Part shown: piece after piece, positions 52,646 to 61,280 of the stretch
How the letters are laid out: each line of letters begins with the position of its first letter
How positions within the stretch are numbered: the first letter of the stretch is position 1
Translations under genes and position numbers: made by a program
Notes under the pieces: generated by a model
The model's database searches: none
What the model was told of the DNA's origin: nothing
What the model saw: only the letters and a program-made list of their open reading frames with translations
From: Cohnella silvisoli
GTDB lineage: Bacteria > Bacillota > Bacilli > Paenibacillales > Paenibacillaceae
DNA length: 64,000 nt
Direction: 5' to 3'
Assembly: GCF_021190915.1 (NCBI RefSeq)
Contig: NZ_JAIOAP010000010.1
Span: forward strand, 62,001 to 126,000

Positions 52646-52698
52646 AAAAAACATAGGAAACACGTGGGGTCCGGCCTCTCGCGTTTCCTATGTTTTTT
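52646..52698 (+). terminator. Rho-independent terminator after the GH78 gene
   Basis: AAAAAACATAGGAAAC (52646-52661) pairs with GTTTCCTATGTTTTTT (52683-52698), a 16-bp stem ending in T; the loop has 21 bases. Because the arms begin with A and end with T it may serve both directions. Confidence 0.8.
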
Positions 52699-52796
52699 CT
52701 TATGTCTAGTTTGATTTCAAGGGAACTGGTAAAGTAAAAAGAAGCAGCCAAACCTCTAGCAGATTAAACGAGAATAGAAAGGGAGTTACCAACGGC

Positions 52797-53267
52797 ATGG
52801 GGTCATACGTGAACATACAGCGGCTTGAAGCACACTCTAATTTATTGATCGACAGCTTTTATAGAGCGACAGGTCGAACGTTATTGGAATATAATCCTAA
52901 GTTGCAGTCGGCAGCTGCAGCGACTGCGTTGTTCGAGGCGAACTTTGTCCTTTTGTCCCACGGAACGGAGCCGGATCCCATATTGAATTATGGAAATAAA
53001 GCTGCTTTAAGGTTATGGGAGATGGATTGGGAGACGTTTACCTCAACGCCTTCGCGCCTAACGGCAGAACCGATGGAAAGAACGGAGAGGGAGAAACTGC
53101 TGAACGAAGTCAGAAGACAAGGCTACTCCGATGGGTATACCGGCATTCGAGTATCCAGCAGCGGTACGAGATTCGAAATCAGAGATGCTGTGATCTGGAG
53201 CGTCGTAGACGCGGATAATCAGTATCAAGGACAAGCGGCTATGTTTAGGGAATGGAAGCGCGTCTAG
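52797..53267 (+). CDS. MEKHLA-domain protein (PAS-like)
   Basis: A 156-residue soluble protein. The whole length matches the MEKHLA domain, a PAS-like fold first noted in plant HD-ZIP III proteins and present as single-domain proteins in bacteria: SHGTEPDPILNYGNKAALRL, WEMDWETFTSTPSRLTAEP and SGIRVSSSG-like YTGIRVSSSGTRFEIRDAVI, ending GQAAMFREWK. The biochemical role of bacterial members is not established. ATG 52797 follows AAAGGGAGTTACCAACGGC. The gene is 31 bp upstream of a sensor kinase on the same strand and might share its transcript. Confidence 0.85.
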   Translation: MGSYVNIQRLEAHSNLLIDSFYRATGRTLLEYNPKLQSAAAATALFEANFVLLSHGTEPDPILNYGNKAALRLWEMDWETFTSTPSRLTAEPMERTEREKLLNEVRRQGYSDGYTGIRVSSSGTRFEIRDAVIWSVVDADNQYQGQAAMFREWKRV

Positions 53268-53298
53268 ATAGCGACCTCATCGGGGAAGGAGCGGGGAC

Positions 53299-55062
53299 AT
53301 GAAGCGGACAAGCATACGCCTGCGGTTGATGCTGCTCATGATTTGCCTGACGACGCTGCCGGTCATTACGGTGACGTGGATCGCCACGAACAATACGAGG
53401 GATTCGGTGGAGAAGGAAATCATCAACGCGAACGAGTCCCGGATGCTGTGGGCGAACCAGTATTTGGACGAACTGATTCAACAGATCGATATCCTTTTCT
53501 ATACTCTGCAGATTAACGAGCCGCTGATGACCGGATTAAATGATAGCGAGAGCACCGATGTAGGCGTCCAGTTCAAAACGCAAAATTACATCAGCAGCAC
53601 GCTGAAATCGGCTTTTTACGCAAACTCCCGCAAGATAGACCTCCTTACTCTTTATAGTCATCTCAGCCAAAAGGCTTTTTCGGTTAATTACGTAAGCAGC
53701 GGCATCGTATCCTCTCTCGATATTTCCGGCGGAGTTTGGAGCCGTATGCGGCAGACTCCGCTCAATATGTACTTCAAGCAGTCGGGAAAAGGAATCTATG
53801 CTTTCCATGGCATCTATCGGTTCCCTGACCAGAAGCTGCTCGGAGGTCTTTCCGTCCGCATTAATCGCGATGTGTGGGAGGAAGTCGCGCGCATCCTGAA
53901 GTCGGAGCCGGAAAGCTCCGTATTCCTGCTTAACGATGAAGGCGAGATGTTATCCGGTTCTACCGAATCGGGTTACTCGCAGGAAATTCAATCGCAAATC
54001 GAAAGCCTTAATATCGGCAATTCCGAGCTGCAATTCACGAGTACAGGCAACTATTTCTATTTTATGAAGAAAGTAAACGATGGATCGTTGACGGTTGTCA
54101 AAGCGGTTCCTTCAGGGACGGTAGCCAAGAGCGCAAATGCGACGATTAAGGCCGGTATCGTGACGGGAAGTTTGTTCGCCGCAGCTTCCGTCCTGCTGTC
54201 CATTCTCGTATCGCTTCGAATCAGCCGACCGATCGTAAGCCTCGCTAAGACCATGCGCAACGTGCATATTCATAACTTCGAGATCAAATCGGTGCAAAGC
54301 CATGATGAGATCGGTTTGCTGGAACGAGGGTATAACTCCATGATGCAGCGTATCAAGGAGTTGATCGAAGACGAGTACCAGCGGGAGATCGATGTCAAGA
54401 ACGCTCAGCTGTCGGCTCTTCAGGCCCAGATTAATCCCCATTTTCTCAATAATACGCTGCATCTTATCGGGGGAATGGCGCTCACCAAAGACGCTCCCGA
54501 AATCTATAAAATAACCCAAGTGATCGGAGAACTGCTCAGATATTCCATTAGCACCGATGGGGATAAGGTTCCGTTGGAATTCGAAATTAAGCACATGCGC
54601 AATTATTTGTTCATACAGGAAAACCGTTTTATAGGCCGTTGCAATGCCATTATTTCGATTAACGAGGATGCACTTGAGGGAATGCTCCCCAAATTTACGT
54701 TGCAGCCGATTGTGGAAAATGCGTTCGAGCACGGGCTTCAGCGTAAAGAAGGAGCTTGGACGATAGAAGTGCGAGTGAAACGCATAGGCAACCATATCGC
54801 CATTCTGATTAAAGACGAGGGCGTAGGTTTCACGAAGGAAAGACTGGAACAGTTGCGAATGGAGCTGTTAAGCGGATTATCATCGAAAGTCGACAAATCG
54901 GAGCAAGACGAGCCGCGCAGAAGAAAAGGAATCGGCCTGAAAAACGTCGATGCCCGGCTGAAACTTCATTTTGGTGCGAAGTACGGCTTAAGGATAGTTA
55001 GTAACGCTGGACAAGGTACTATAGTCATCATCAAACTGCCGGTATCGGATAGGGGGGCATAA
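53299..55062 (+). CDS. YesM-type sensor histidine kinase (third, distinct)
   Basis: A 587-residue membrane kinase with two membrane helices (about residues 10-28 and 290-312), an extracellular sensor between them (dCache-like by position, not shown by motif), HAMP with SRPIVSLAKTMRNV, QINPHFLNNTL with phospho-His381, and an ATPase domain with QPIVENAFEHGLQ, DEGVGF and the G-box GIGLKNVDARL. It is more diverged from the other two kinases than they are from each other. GTG/ATG choice: ATG 53299 follows GGGGAAGGAGCGGGGAC. The response regulator starts three bases after its stop. Confidence 0.93.
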   Translation: MKRTSIRLRLMLLMICLTTLPVITVTWIATNNTRDSVEKEIINANESRMLWANQYLDELIQQIDILFYTLQINEPLMTGLNDSESTDVGVQFKTQNYISSTLKSAFYANSRKIDLLTLYSHLSQKAFSVNYVSSGIVSSLDISGGVWSRMRQTPLNMYFKQSGKGIYAFHGIYRFPDQKLLGGLSVRINRDVWEEVARILKSEPESSVFLLNDEGEMLSGSTESGYSQEIQSQIESLNIGNSELQFTSTGNYFYFMKKVNDGSLTVVKAVPSGTVAKSANATIKAGIVTGSLFAAASVLLSILVSLRISRPIVSLAKTMRNVHIHNFEIKSVQSHDEIGLLERGYNSMMQRIKELIEDEYQREIDVKNAQLSALQAQINPHFLNNTLHLIGGMALTKDAPEIYKITQVIGELLRYSISTDGDKVPLEFEIKHMRNYLFIQENRFIGRCNAIISINEDALEGMLPKFTLQPIVENAFEHGLQRKEGAWTIEVRVKRIGNHIAILIKDEGVGFTKERLEQLRMELLSGLSSKVDKSEQDEPRRRKGIGLKNVDARLKLHFGAKYGLRIVSNAGQGTIVIIKLPVSDRGA

Positions 55063-55065
55063 CGC

Positions 55066-56160
55066 ATGTTTAATATACTGATTATCGATGATGAACCTTG
55101 GTCCAGGCAGGTAGTGAGGGCGCTTGGGGAATGGGAACGGCTAGAAATGAACGTGATCGGCGAGGCGGAGGACGGTACGGAAGGCTTGAGACGGATAGAG
55201 GAACTGAAGCCGCACATCGTCATAACCGATATGCGGATGCCGGGACTTGATGGGGTAGGTCTTCTGAAAGCGATGAACGAACGATATCCGGCGCTTAAGA
55301 TTATCGTTATGAGCGGTTACGATGATTTCATCTACCTGAAGCAGGCTATTCGTTCGCGCGCTGTGGAGTATTTGTTGAAGCCGATCGATCAAGGAGAGCT
55401 GAATGCCGCATTGGCTGAATGCGCTCAAGAGTTGAGACAGGTGAACAAGGGGGCGGGCCCTTCATGGAGAACGCCGTTCATATTCGCGGATGCGGCTACG
55501 CTTGAACAATATTTGGCTTACCGCCAGCGCGTATACGGATATTTGCTGGAACTGAACAAGCAGGCGGTGCTCGAGACATTGTCGAGGTTGGAGGAATTGT
55601 TGCATAGCTCTTCTGCGAATCGAGAAGAAGGGAACATCCTATCCAAAGTCGGGCATGATTTCATGCTGATGCTCGAGGAATTCACAACGGAGAACGAAGT
55701 GGACTTCAACAGCTTATGGAGCGATAGGAATGTTGCGCGAAATGCTTCGGTCGATTGGGGCTCCGTTTCCGAGGCTTTCCATGACATTAAGAAGCTGTAC
55801 GAAGAGGCGGTAGACGCGATCGAAGCGAACCGGAGAAACCGCTTGCGGCTTGATATCGCGGAGGTTCAATCCCATATCGATCGTCATTATCAGGACCAGA
55901 TATCGCTGGATACGGTTGCGCAGCGCTTTTTCGTCAGCAAGGAGCACTTAAGCCGGGTGTTCAAATCCCAGCAGGGCGAGAATCTTTCCGACTATATTAT
56001 TCGCAAACGGATGGAGAAAGCGCGGGAGCTCATTGTTGAGCAGAAGATGGCGATTAAACATGTGGCGCAATTAACGGGTTATGCGGACGTTGCTTATTTT
56101 TACCGGGTATTCAAGAAGTTTTTCGGCCAGACGCCAGGCGATTTACGTAAAGAAGATTAA
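55066..56160 (+). CDS. YesN-type response regulator (third, short)
   Basis: A 364-residue response regulator: receiver with D-D-E at 8-10, Asp55 in VITDMRMPG, Lys in EYLLKPID; a short linker region; and an AraC-type DNA-binding domain at about 265-362 (QRFFVSKEHLSRVFKSQQG; TGYADVAYFYRVFKKFFGQT). At 170 residues less than the other two regulators in the window, it lacks their long central region. Coupled closely with its kinase, it presumably controls the importer and GH5 genes that follow. Confidence 0.93.
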   Translation: MFNILIIDDEPWSRQVVRALGEWERLEMNVIGEAEDGTEGLRRIEELKPHIVITDMRMPGLDGVGLLKAMNERYPALKIIVMSGYDDFIYLKQAIRSRAVEYLLKPIDQGELNAALAECAQELRQVNKGAGPSWRTPFIFADAATLEQYLAYRQRVYGYLLELNKQAVLETLSRLEELLHSSSANREEGNILSKVGHDFMLMLEEFTTENEVDFNSLWSDRNVARNASVDWGSVSEAFHDIKKLYEEAVDAIEANRRNRLRLDIAEVQSHIDRHYQDQISLDTVAQRFFVSKEHLSRVFKSQQGENLSDYIIRKRMEKARELIVEQKMAIKHVAQLTGYADVAYFYRVFKKFFGQTPGDLRKED

Positions 56161-56269
56161 AGCGGCAATATCAATAAAGTGCAATAGCGGAAGCTAATAT
56201 CCTGAAATGAAGCGGGAAACCGTCTCCCCTATACTGAAGATGCATTCAAATAAGAGGGGGTTACACCAA

Positions 56270-57625
56270 ATGAAGAAAGCGCTTTATATGAGTCTTGTCC
56301 TTGTTCTTATGGTTTCGGTTATCTCGGCATGCAGCTCGAAAAATAACAATGAAACGAAACCTTCCGCCATTGCTTCGGAATCGGAATCGGCATCCGCATC
56401 CGCATCTGCAAGCGAGAGTGCCTCTCCGTCGGAAGTGAAAGCGGATACACCGCCGCAAAAAGTAGAGTTGAAAGTATTCATGAGCTTTCCGAGGTTCAAG
56501 GATCAATTCGAAAGCTACTTCGCTCAGTTCAAGGCGAAAGAGTTGGCGGGCAAAAATATCGACGTAACCATTAAGCTGGAAATGCCGAATCCCGATCAAG
56601 CGAAGCAAATTTTGCAAACGCGGCTTGCGTCCAACGATGCGCCGGATGTCTTTACGCTTCACGCCATTGCGGATATTCCGACGTATTACAAAGCCGGTTA
56701 TTTGAGCGATCTGTCGGATCAGCCGTTCGTGCCGAAGGTGTACGAGAGCGTTAGGAAAACCGTCACCTACGACGGCAAAGTCGTGGCGTTGCCACTTGAA
56801 AGCTTGTCGTGGGGATATTTGTACAATAAGAAAATTTTCGCCGATCTAGGCATTACGCCACCCCAAACGATTGACGAGATGAACGCTGCGATCGATAAGA
56901 TTAACGCGGCCAAAATAAAACCGTTTATGCTGGCCTTCCAGGAGTCCTGGATTCCGCAGCTCATGATGGCCTTATCGTTGGGCGGTACCGTCTCCTCCGC
57001 GCATCCCGATTGGATCGAGAAGATGAACAAAGGCGAAGCTTCCTATAAAGACGTCGCGAGCGTGTTCGATATAATCGACCTTATCATGGCTAACGGGACG
57101 AGCAAACCGTTCGAAGTCGGCAACGAAGCGGGTTCCACCGATTTCGCTAACGGCAAAGCCGCCATGTGGGTGCAAGGACCTTGGCAAGCGGAAACGATTC
57201 TGAAGGTGAACCCGAATATGGAATTCGGAGTGGCTCCGCTTCCCGTGAGCAACGATCCTGCCGGGGCGATGATCAACCTCGCCACTTCCACGTCTCTTGC
57301 GGTATCTCCGACTAGCAAGAACAAAGAAGTTGCGTTGGATCTGGTCAATTACGTTCTGGACGACAAAGATTCCGCGCCTCTGTTCGAGACTTTGAAATTC
57401 AATCCGGTTGCAACTATGCACACTTATGAGACGTTCCCTTGGATCACGGAAGCCAGCTCGTATGTGGCGAAAGGCAAAGCTTATCTGGATCTGTCATTGC
57501 CGAACGGCGTAACGGACGAAACGGCGAAGCTGCTGCAAAGCTACTACGCCAAAACCGTGTCGAAAGAGGAAATCATCAAGACGCTCGACAAAACATGGGC
57601 GAAGGCTATTAAAACCCAACAATAA
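56270..57625 (+). CDS. Family-1 extracellular sugar-binding lipoprotein
   Basis: Receptor of the third sugar importer. The 451-residue precursor has a signal peptide with lipobox VISAC (Cys21) and then a low-complexity Ser/Glu/Ala spacer built from short repeats (SESESASASASASESAS) before the mature domain, which reads as a standard family-1 binding fold (LPLESLSWGYLYNKKIFADL; GKAAMWVQGPWQ). ATG 56270 follows AGAGGGGG; an earlier in-frame ATG at 56207 would place 21 polar residues before the signal peptide and is rejected. Two permease genes follow at once. Confidence 0.93.
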   Translation: MKKALYMSLVLVLMVSVISACSSKNNNETKPSAIASESESASASASASESASPSEVKADTPPQKVELKVFMSFPRFKDQFESYFAQFKAKELAGKNIDVTIKLEMPNPDQAKQILQTRLASNDAPDVFTLHAIADIPTYYKAGYLSDLSDQPFVPKVYESVRKTVTYDGKVVALPLESLSWGYLYNKKIFADLGITPPQTIDEMNAAIDKINAAKIKPFMLAFQESWIPQLMMALSLGGTVSSAHPDWIEKMNKGEASYKDVASVFDIIDLIMANGTSKPFEVGNEAGSTDFANGKAAMWVQGPWQAETILKVNPNMEFGVAPLPVSNDPAGAMINLATSTSLAVSPTSKNKEVALDLVNYVLDDKDSAPLFETLKFNPVATMHTYETFPWITEASSYVAKGKAYLDLSLPNGVTDETAKLLQSYYAKTVSKEEIIKTLDKTWAKAIKTQQ

Positions 57626-57663
57626 GCATCCCGCTTGTATGGGCTGATCGGGAGTGATCTCAG

Positions 57664-58551
57664 ATGCAATGGACGAAGAAGAGGAAGCAAACGATCACTC
57701 TGTTAGCCTTCGTATTCCCTGCTTTATTGTTCTACGCCGTGTTCATGCTCGCCCCCGCTTTCGGGGGGATCGGGTATAGCCTGACGGATTGGAACGGGCT
57801 GAATCCCACCTATCACTGGGTGGGATTCGCCAATTATACCGAAGCGCTGACGGATGATCCTTATTTTATAAAATCGATTTGGTTTACGCTGAGGTTCGTT
57901 GCGTTCATGGTCGTGCTGCAAAATGCGCTTGCCTTATTGCTCGCGGTATTCGTAGAATCGCGGGGGCGCAGCAAAGTATGGTTCCGGACGATATTTTTCA
58001 TGCCGAATATGATCAGCATGATTATCGGCGGGTTTATGTGGCTGTTTATTTTCACGAAAGTTTTGTCCTATATAGCGGAACATTCCGGTTTTGGATTTCT
58101 GGATCAATCTTGGATCGGCGATCCCGATTTCTCATTCTACGCGATCATTATCGTCTCTTTATGGGGCGGCGTCGGCTTCTTGATGGTCATCTATATTGCG
58201 GCGATTCAGGGCGTGCCCCAGCCATTAAAGGAAGCGGCCGCAATCGACGGGGCGAATACGTTTCAAACGTTCCGGAACATTACTCTCCCGATGATATATC
58301 CCGCTTTAACGATAGGAATTTTCCTTACGCTTAACTCGTCGTTCAAGGCATTCGATGCCGTGTATGCGCTGACGGGCGGCGGACCGGGCAGGGCAACCCA
58401 AGTTATCGCGCTCAATATTTTCGAGGAAGCATTCAGTTTCAATTCGAGATACGGTTATGCCAGCGCCAAGGCCATGATCCTGTTCCTCATCGTCTTCCTC
58501 ATCACCATCGTTCAACTGCGGTTTATGAAGAATAGAGAGGTGGAGGCATGA
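57664..58551 (+). CDS. Sugar ABC transporter permease, MalF/UgpA type
   Basis: A 295-residue permease with six membrane helices. FVFPALLFYAVFMLAPAFGG starts the protein, YSLTDWNGLNP and FANYTEAL are typical of this class, and the EAA loop reads LKEAAAIDGANTFQ. ATG 57664 follows CGGGAGTGATC. Its end overlaps the next permease gene (ATGA). Confidence 0.93.
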   Translation: MQWTKKRKQTITLLAFVFPALLFYAVFMLAPAFGGIGYSLTDWNGLNPTYHWVGFANYTEALTDDPYFIKSIWFTLRFVAFMVVLQNALALLLAVFVESRGRSKVWFRTIFFMPNMISMIIGGFMWLFIFTKVLSYIAEHSGFGFLDQSWIGDPDFSFYAIIIVSLWGGVGFLMVIYIAAIQGVPQPLKEAAAIDGANTFQTFRNITLPMIYPALTIGIFLTLNSSFKAFDAVYALTGGGPGRATQVIALNIFEEAFSFNSRYGYASAKAMILFLIVFLITIVQLRFMKNREVEA

Positions 58552-59408
58552 GTAACCCGGGTACCCGTGCGGGAGAGCGTCAGCTTGGACGCCGTGTCGG
58601 CTCGGCCTTCGTCTTCGTTATTTTGCTCATTGGCGCGATCTTTACGCTTTTCCCGATTTATATGGGTTTGTTAAATTCCTTGAAGACGGAAGGCAACATG
58701 CTGAGCAACATTTTGTCATTTCCTTCGCGGTTGGAATTCGGCAATTATGCGGATGCTTTCGAGAAAACCGACTTTATGCGCAGCCTGGGCAATACGTTGA
58801 CCGTTGCCGCCGTCGGCTTGGCGGGTATTATACTGTTTGCGTCAATGGCGGGGTACAAGATGTCCCGAACGCCGGGCAGGGTCAGCGGGTTTCTGTTCGG
58901 GCTGTTCGTTCTGTCGATGCTCATTCCGTTTCATTCCATTATGATCACGCTAGTGAAAATCGCGAAGGAGTTGACCGTTCAAGGCTCGACGATCGGGCTT
59001 GGCCTTATGTATATCGGACTTGGCGTTCCGATGGCCATCTTCCTGTACCATGGTTTCGTCAAATCGATTCCGCGCGACTTGGACGAGGCGGCTGTAGTGG
59101 ATGGGTGCGGGGAAATCCGCTTGTTCTTCGTTGTGATCTTTCCGTTGCTGCTTCCGGTAACCGCTACGATTGCGATTTTGAATTTGTTGTGGATGTGGAA
59201 CGATTTTCTGTTTCCTCTATTGATGTTGACCGATTCCGACAGCTATACGCTGCTGCTTTCCACCAACATGCTTTTCGGGGAGTACAACAACGATTGGTCG
59301 GCTATATTGGCATCGCTCGTTATGGCTATGCTGCCTGTTATCGTGCTGTATATCGTGCTGCAGAAGTATATTTTGAACGGGATAGCGGACGGGGCGATTA
59401 AAGGCTGA
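58548..59408 (+). CDS. Sugar ABC transporter permease, MalG/UgpE type
   Basis: A 286-residue permease with six membrane helices: TLFPIYMGLLNSLKTEGNM near the start, PFHSIMITLVKIAKEL, and the EAA loop LDEAAVVDGCGEIR. The start is inside the end of the previous gene, with AGAGAGGTGGAGG upstream. The expected ATPase gene is absent from the window. Confidence 0.93.
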   Translation: MSNPGTRAGERQLGRRVGSAFVFVILLIGAIFTLFPIYMGLLNSLKTEGNMLSNILSFPSRLEFGNYADAFEKTDFMRSLGNTLTVAAVGLAGIILFASMAGYKMSRTPGRVSGFLFGLFVLSMLIPFHSIMITLVKIAKELTVQGSTIGLGLMYIGLGVPMAIFLYHGFVKSIPRDLDEAAVVDGCGEIRLFFVVIFPLLLPVTATIAILNLLWMWNDFLFPLLMLTDSDSYTLLLSTNMLFGEYNNDWSAILASLVMAMLPVIVLYIVLQKYILNGIADGAIKG

Positions 59409-59434
59409 ATAGGTTTGGGGGAGGTTGAATTCCA

Positions 59435-61093
59435 ATGTCTGTGCCGGAAAATAAGGAGCATGAAGTAACCGGCTTTCTTAGGGCGGAAGGACGAAAGCTG
59501 GTGAACGGAGAAGGCCGGGAAATCGTTCTTCGGGGAGTCGGCTTCGGCAGTTGGCTGCTCCCGGAAGGGTATATGTGGTGTTTCCCGGAGAAGGGAGACA
59601 GGCCGCGCCGCATCGAACGGATGATCGAGGAGTTGGTTGGCCGGGAGAAGGCGGAGAGGTTCTGGGAAATTTATTATGACCGATATATAGCGGAACCGGA
59701 TATCGAGCGGATTGCCGAGGAAGGATTCAATTCCGTTCGGGTTCCTATTAATGCCAGATTCCTTTTAGAGGACGAAGAGCCTGTACGATATAAAGAGCGG
59801 CATCTGCAGCTTATAGACAAGGTTATCGATTGGTGCCGTAAATACCGACTATACGTTATTCTCGATTTGCATGGAGCGCCGGGCGGACAGACCGGAACGA
59901 ATATCGACGATTCGGAGTTCGATCAGCCGGAATTGTTTACGGACGAAAGGAACCAGAGGATTACTGTCGACTTATGGGCCATGCTGGCGGATCGATACAA
60001 GGACGAATGGATCGTCGCGGGATATGATCTTCTGAATGAGCCGTTACCCGACTGGTTCGCCAAGTACAACGATCAGATTATGCCCCTCTACAAGGATATC
60101 GTGAAGGCAATCCGGGATGTGGACGATCGTCACATGATTATCCTTGAAGGTGCGCATTGGTCGACGGACTGGTCGATCTTCAATGAAGTAATCGACGATA
60201 ACGTCATGCTTCAATTCCATAAATATTGGAACAACCCGGACACCGAGAGCATCCAGGTTTACTTGGACAAGCGCGAGGAATGGAACGTACCGATCTTCAT
60301 GGGTGAAGGCGGCGAGAATAATAAAGAGTGGTATACCGGGGCATTCCGTATGTTCGAAGACCATGAAATTTCATGGAACTTCTGGACGTGGAAGAAAATG
60401 GACCGAAACAACTCGCCTTGCTCCATCATCATGCCGAACGGGTGGCAGCTGCTGGTGGATTATCTGGAAGGCGGCGTCAAGCCTGATGAGGCAACTGCGG
60501 CGCAGGTGTTGTGGGAGTATCTGGATAACCTTCCTATTGAGAAATGCGTTTATTATCCGGAAGTTGCAGGTGCGCTTCTTCGTAAGTGTCCCGTGCGGAT
60601 TCCTGCTATTTTTTACGGATACAAGGGTGCAGGGGTAAGCTTTGGAATTTCGGAGCGCAGCGGGCGAAGCATCGGCTTTCGCGCGAACGACGGGACGGAT
60701 ATCCGGTTCATCGATAGCGAACGTACGGTTCCCAACTTCCAGCATGGACGAGGGGAACCTTGGCAATCGGATGAGAAGCTGTGCGTTCAACTGGCTCCGG
60801 GGGACTGGTTGGCATATGAATTTAATATTCCGGTAGGTTCTAATTTTGAATCTTCACTTTATTCGATAAGCATACGTTTATGCGCGGTGAACGGTAAAGC
60901 ACGAATCGAAATTTCGGTGGATGGTGCCGCTACTAATGGATACGCGGATGCGAACGGCTGGTCATGGGAGAACGTTCGGTTTGAGGAAGGGATTCGGCTT
61001 CGGCCGGGGCTTCACCGGGTTAAGCTCGCTACGATAGAACATCCTGTCCGAATAGAATGGCTTGAAGTCGTTCCGACAAGCTTCATAGACTAA
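59435..61093 (+). CDS. Intracellular GH5-type glycoside hydrolase with C-terminal beta-sandwich
   Basis: A 552-residue enzyme without signal peptide that should cut oligosaccharides brought in by the importer just upstream. GH5 marks: LRGVGFGSWLLPEGYM, EGFNSVRVPINARFL, VILDLHGAPGGQ, acid/base Glu202 in DLLNEPLPDW, HKYW and the nucleophile Glu291 in FMGEGGENN, with NFWTWKKMD late in the barrel. Residues about 385-552 form a sandwich resembling CBM6-type modules (GVSFGISERSGRSIGFRAND; RPGLHRVKLATIEHP). Start at ATG 59435 after TTTGGGGGAGG. Exo-glucanase or endo-type specificity cannot be told. Confidence 0.88.
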   Translation: MSVPENKEHEVTGFLRAEGRKLVNGEGREIVLRGVGFGSWLLPEGYMWCFPEKGDRPRRIERMIEELVGREKAERFWEIYYDRYIAEPDIERIAEEGFNSVRVPINARFLLEDEEPVRYKERHLQLIDKVIDWCRKYRLYVILDLHGAPGGQTGTNIDDSEFDQPELFTDERNQRITVDLWAMLADRYKDEWIVAGYDLLNEPLPDWFAKYNDQIMPLYKDIVKAIRDVDDRHMIILEGAHWSTDWSIFNEVIDDNVMLQFHKYWNNPDTESIQVYLDKREEWNVPIFMGEGGENNKEWYTGAFRMFEDHEISWNFWTWKKMDRNNSPCSIIMPNGWQLLVDYLEGGVKPDEATAAQVLWEYLDNLPIEKCVYYPEVAGALLRKCPVRIPAIFYGYKGAGVSFGISERSGRSIGFRANDGTDIRFIDSERTVPNFQHGRGEPWQSDEKLCVQLAPGDWLAYEFNIPVGSNFESSLYSISIRLCAVNGKARIEISVDGAATNGYADANGWSWENVRFEEGIRLRPGLHRVKLATIEHPVRIEWLEVVPTSFID

Positions 61094-61100
61094 CTAGACT

Positions 61101-61137
61101 GAAGGACGGCGCCAACCGATGGCGCTGTCCTTCGGCT
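61101..61137 (+). terminator. Hairpin terminator after the intracellular GH5 gene
   Basis: GAAGGACGGCGCCA (61101-61114) pairs with TGGCGCTGTCCTTC (61120-61133), 14 positions with one mismatch and a 5-base loop. The T run after it is weak (GGCTTTATC), so termination may be incomplete. Confidence 0.65.
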
Positions 61138-61156
61138 TTATCATAGATTCTTGAAA

Positions 61157-61171
61157 AAGAAATCGATTTCA
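61157..61171 (+). promoter_or_regulatory. cre-like palindrome in the leader of the secreted GH5 gene
   Basis: AAGAAATCGATTTCA includes the perfect 12-bp palindrome GAAATCGATTTC (61159-61170) and matches the cre consensus WTGNAANCGNWNNCW except at one position. It could be bound by CcpA or by another LacI-family protein. Confidence 0.4.
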
Positions 61172-61179
61172 ATTCTCTT

Positions 61180-61190
61180 AAGGAGGTGAT
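61180..61190 (+). promoter_or_regulatory. Perfect anti-SD match far upstream of the secreted GH5 start
   Basis: AAGGAGGTGAT is fully complementary to the 3' end of 16S rRNA, yet lies 90 bp before the GH5 start and is followed by no AUG at a suitable distance. A second site, GGAGGAGG, serves the actual ATG at 61281. This layout resembles a STAB-SD element that keeps mRNA stable by ribosome binding. Confidence 0.4.
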
Positions 61191-61280
61191 TCGGAAAATT
61201 CAAGGTCGGAAGAAGCCGTCTGCAGGAAAGTTGGCAGTACCGTTTCACCGTTCATAAACCCATTTGGAGGAGGAATTATA

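Noticed and set aside
54112..54795. Minus-strand open frame of 227 codons inside the third kinase gene
   Set aside because: No recognisable domain and fully covered by a well-supported kinase gene.
56360..56440. Short sequence repeats in the third binding-protein gene as a possible phase-variable tract
   Set aside because: The repeats are imperfect 6-mers that keep the reading frame and encode a Ser/Glu/Ala spacer, which is common after the lipid anchor; slippage would not switch the gene off.
61186..61248. Short frame starting with GTG inside the orphan Shine-Dalgarno (about 20 codons) as a leader peptide
   Set aside because: Its start codon overlaps the only ribosome site available and the peptide has no recognisable feature; kept only as an alternative for the orphan site.
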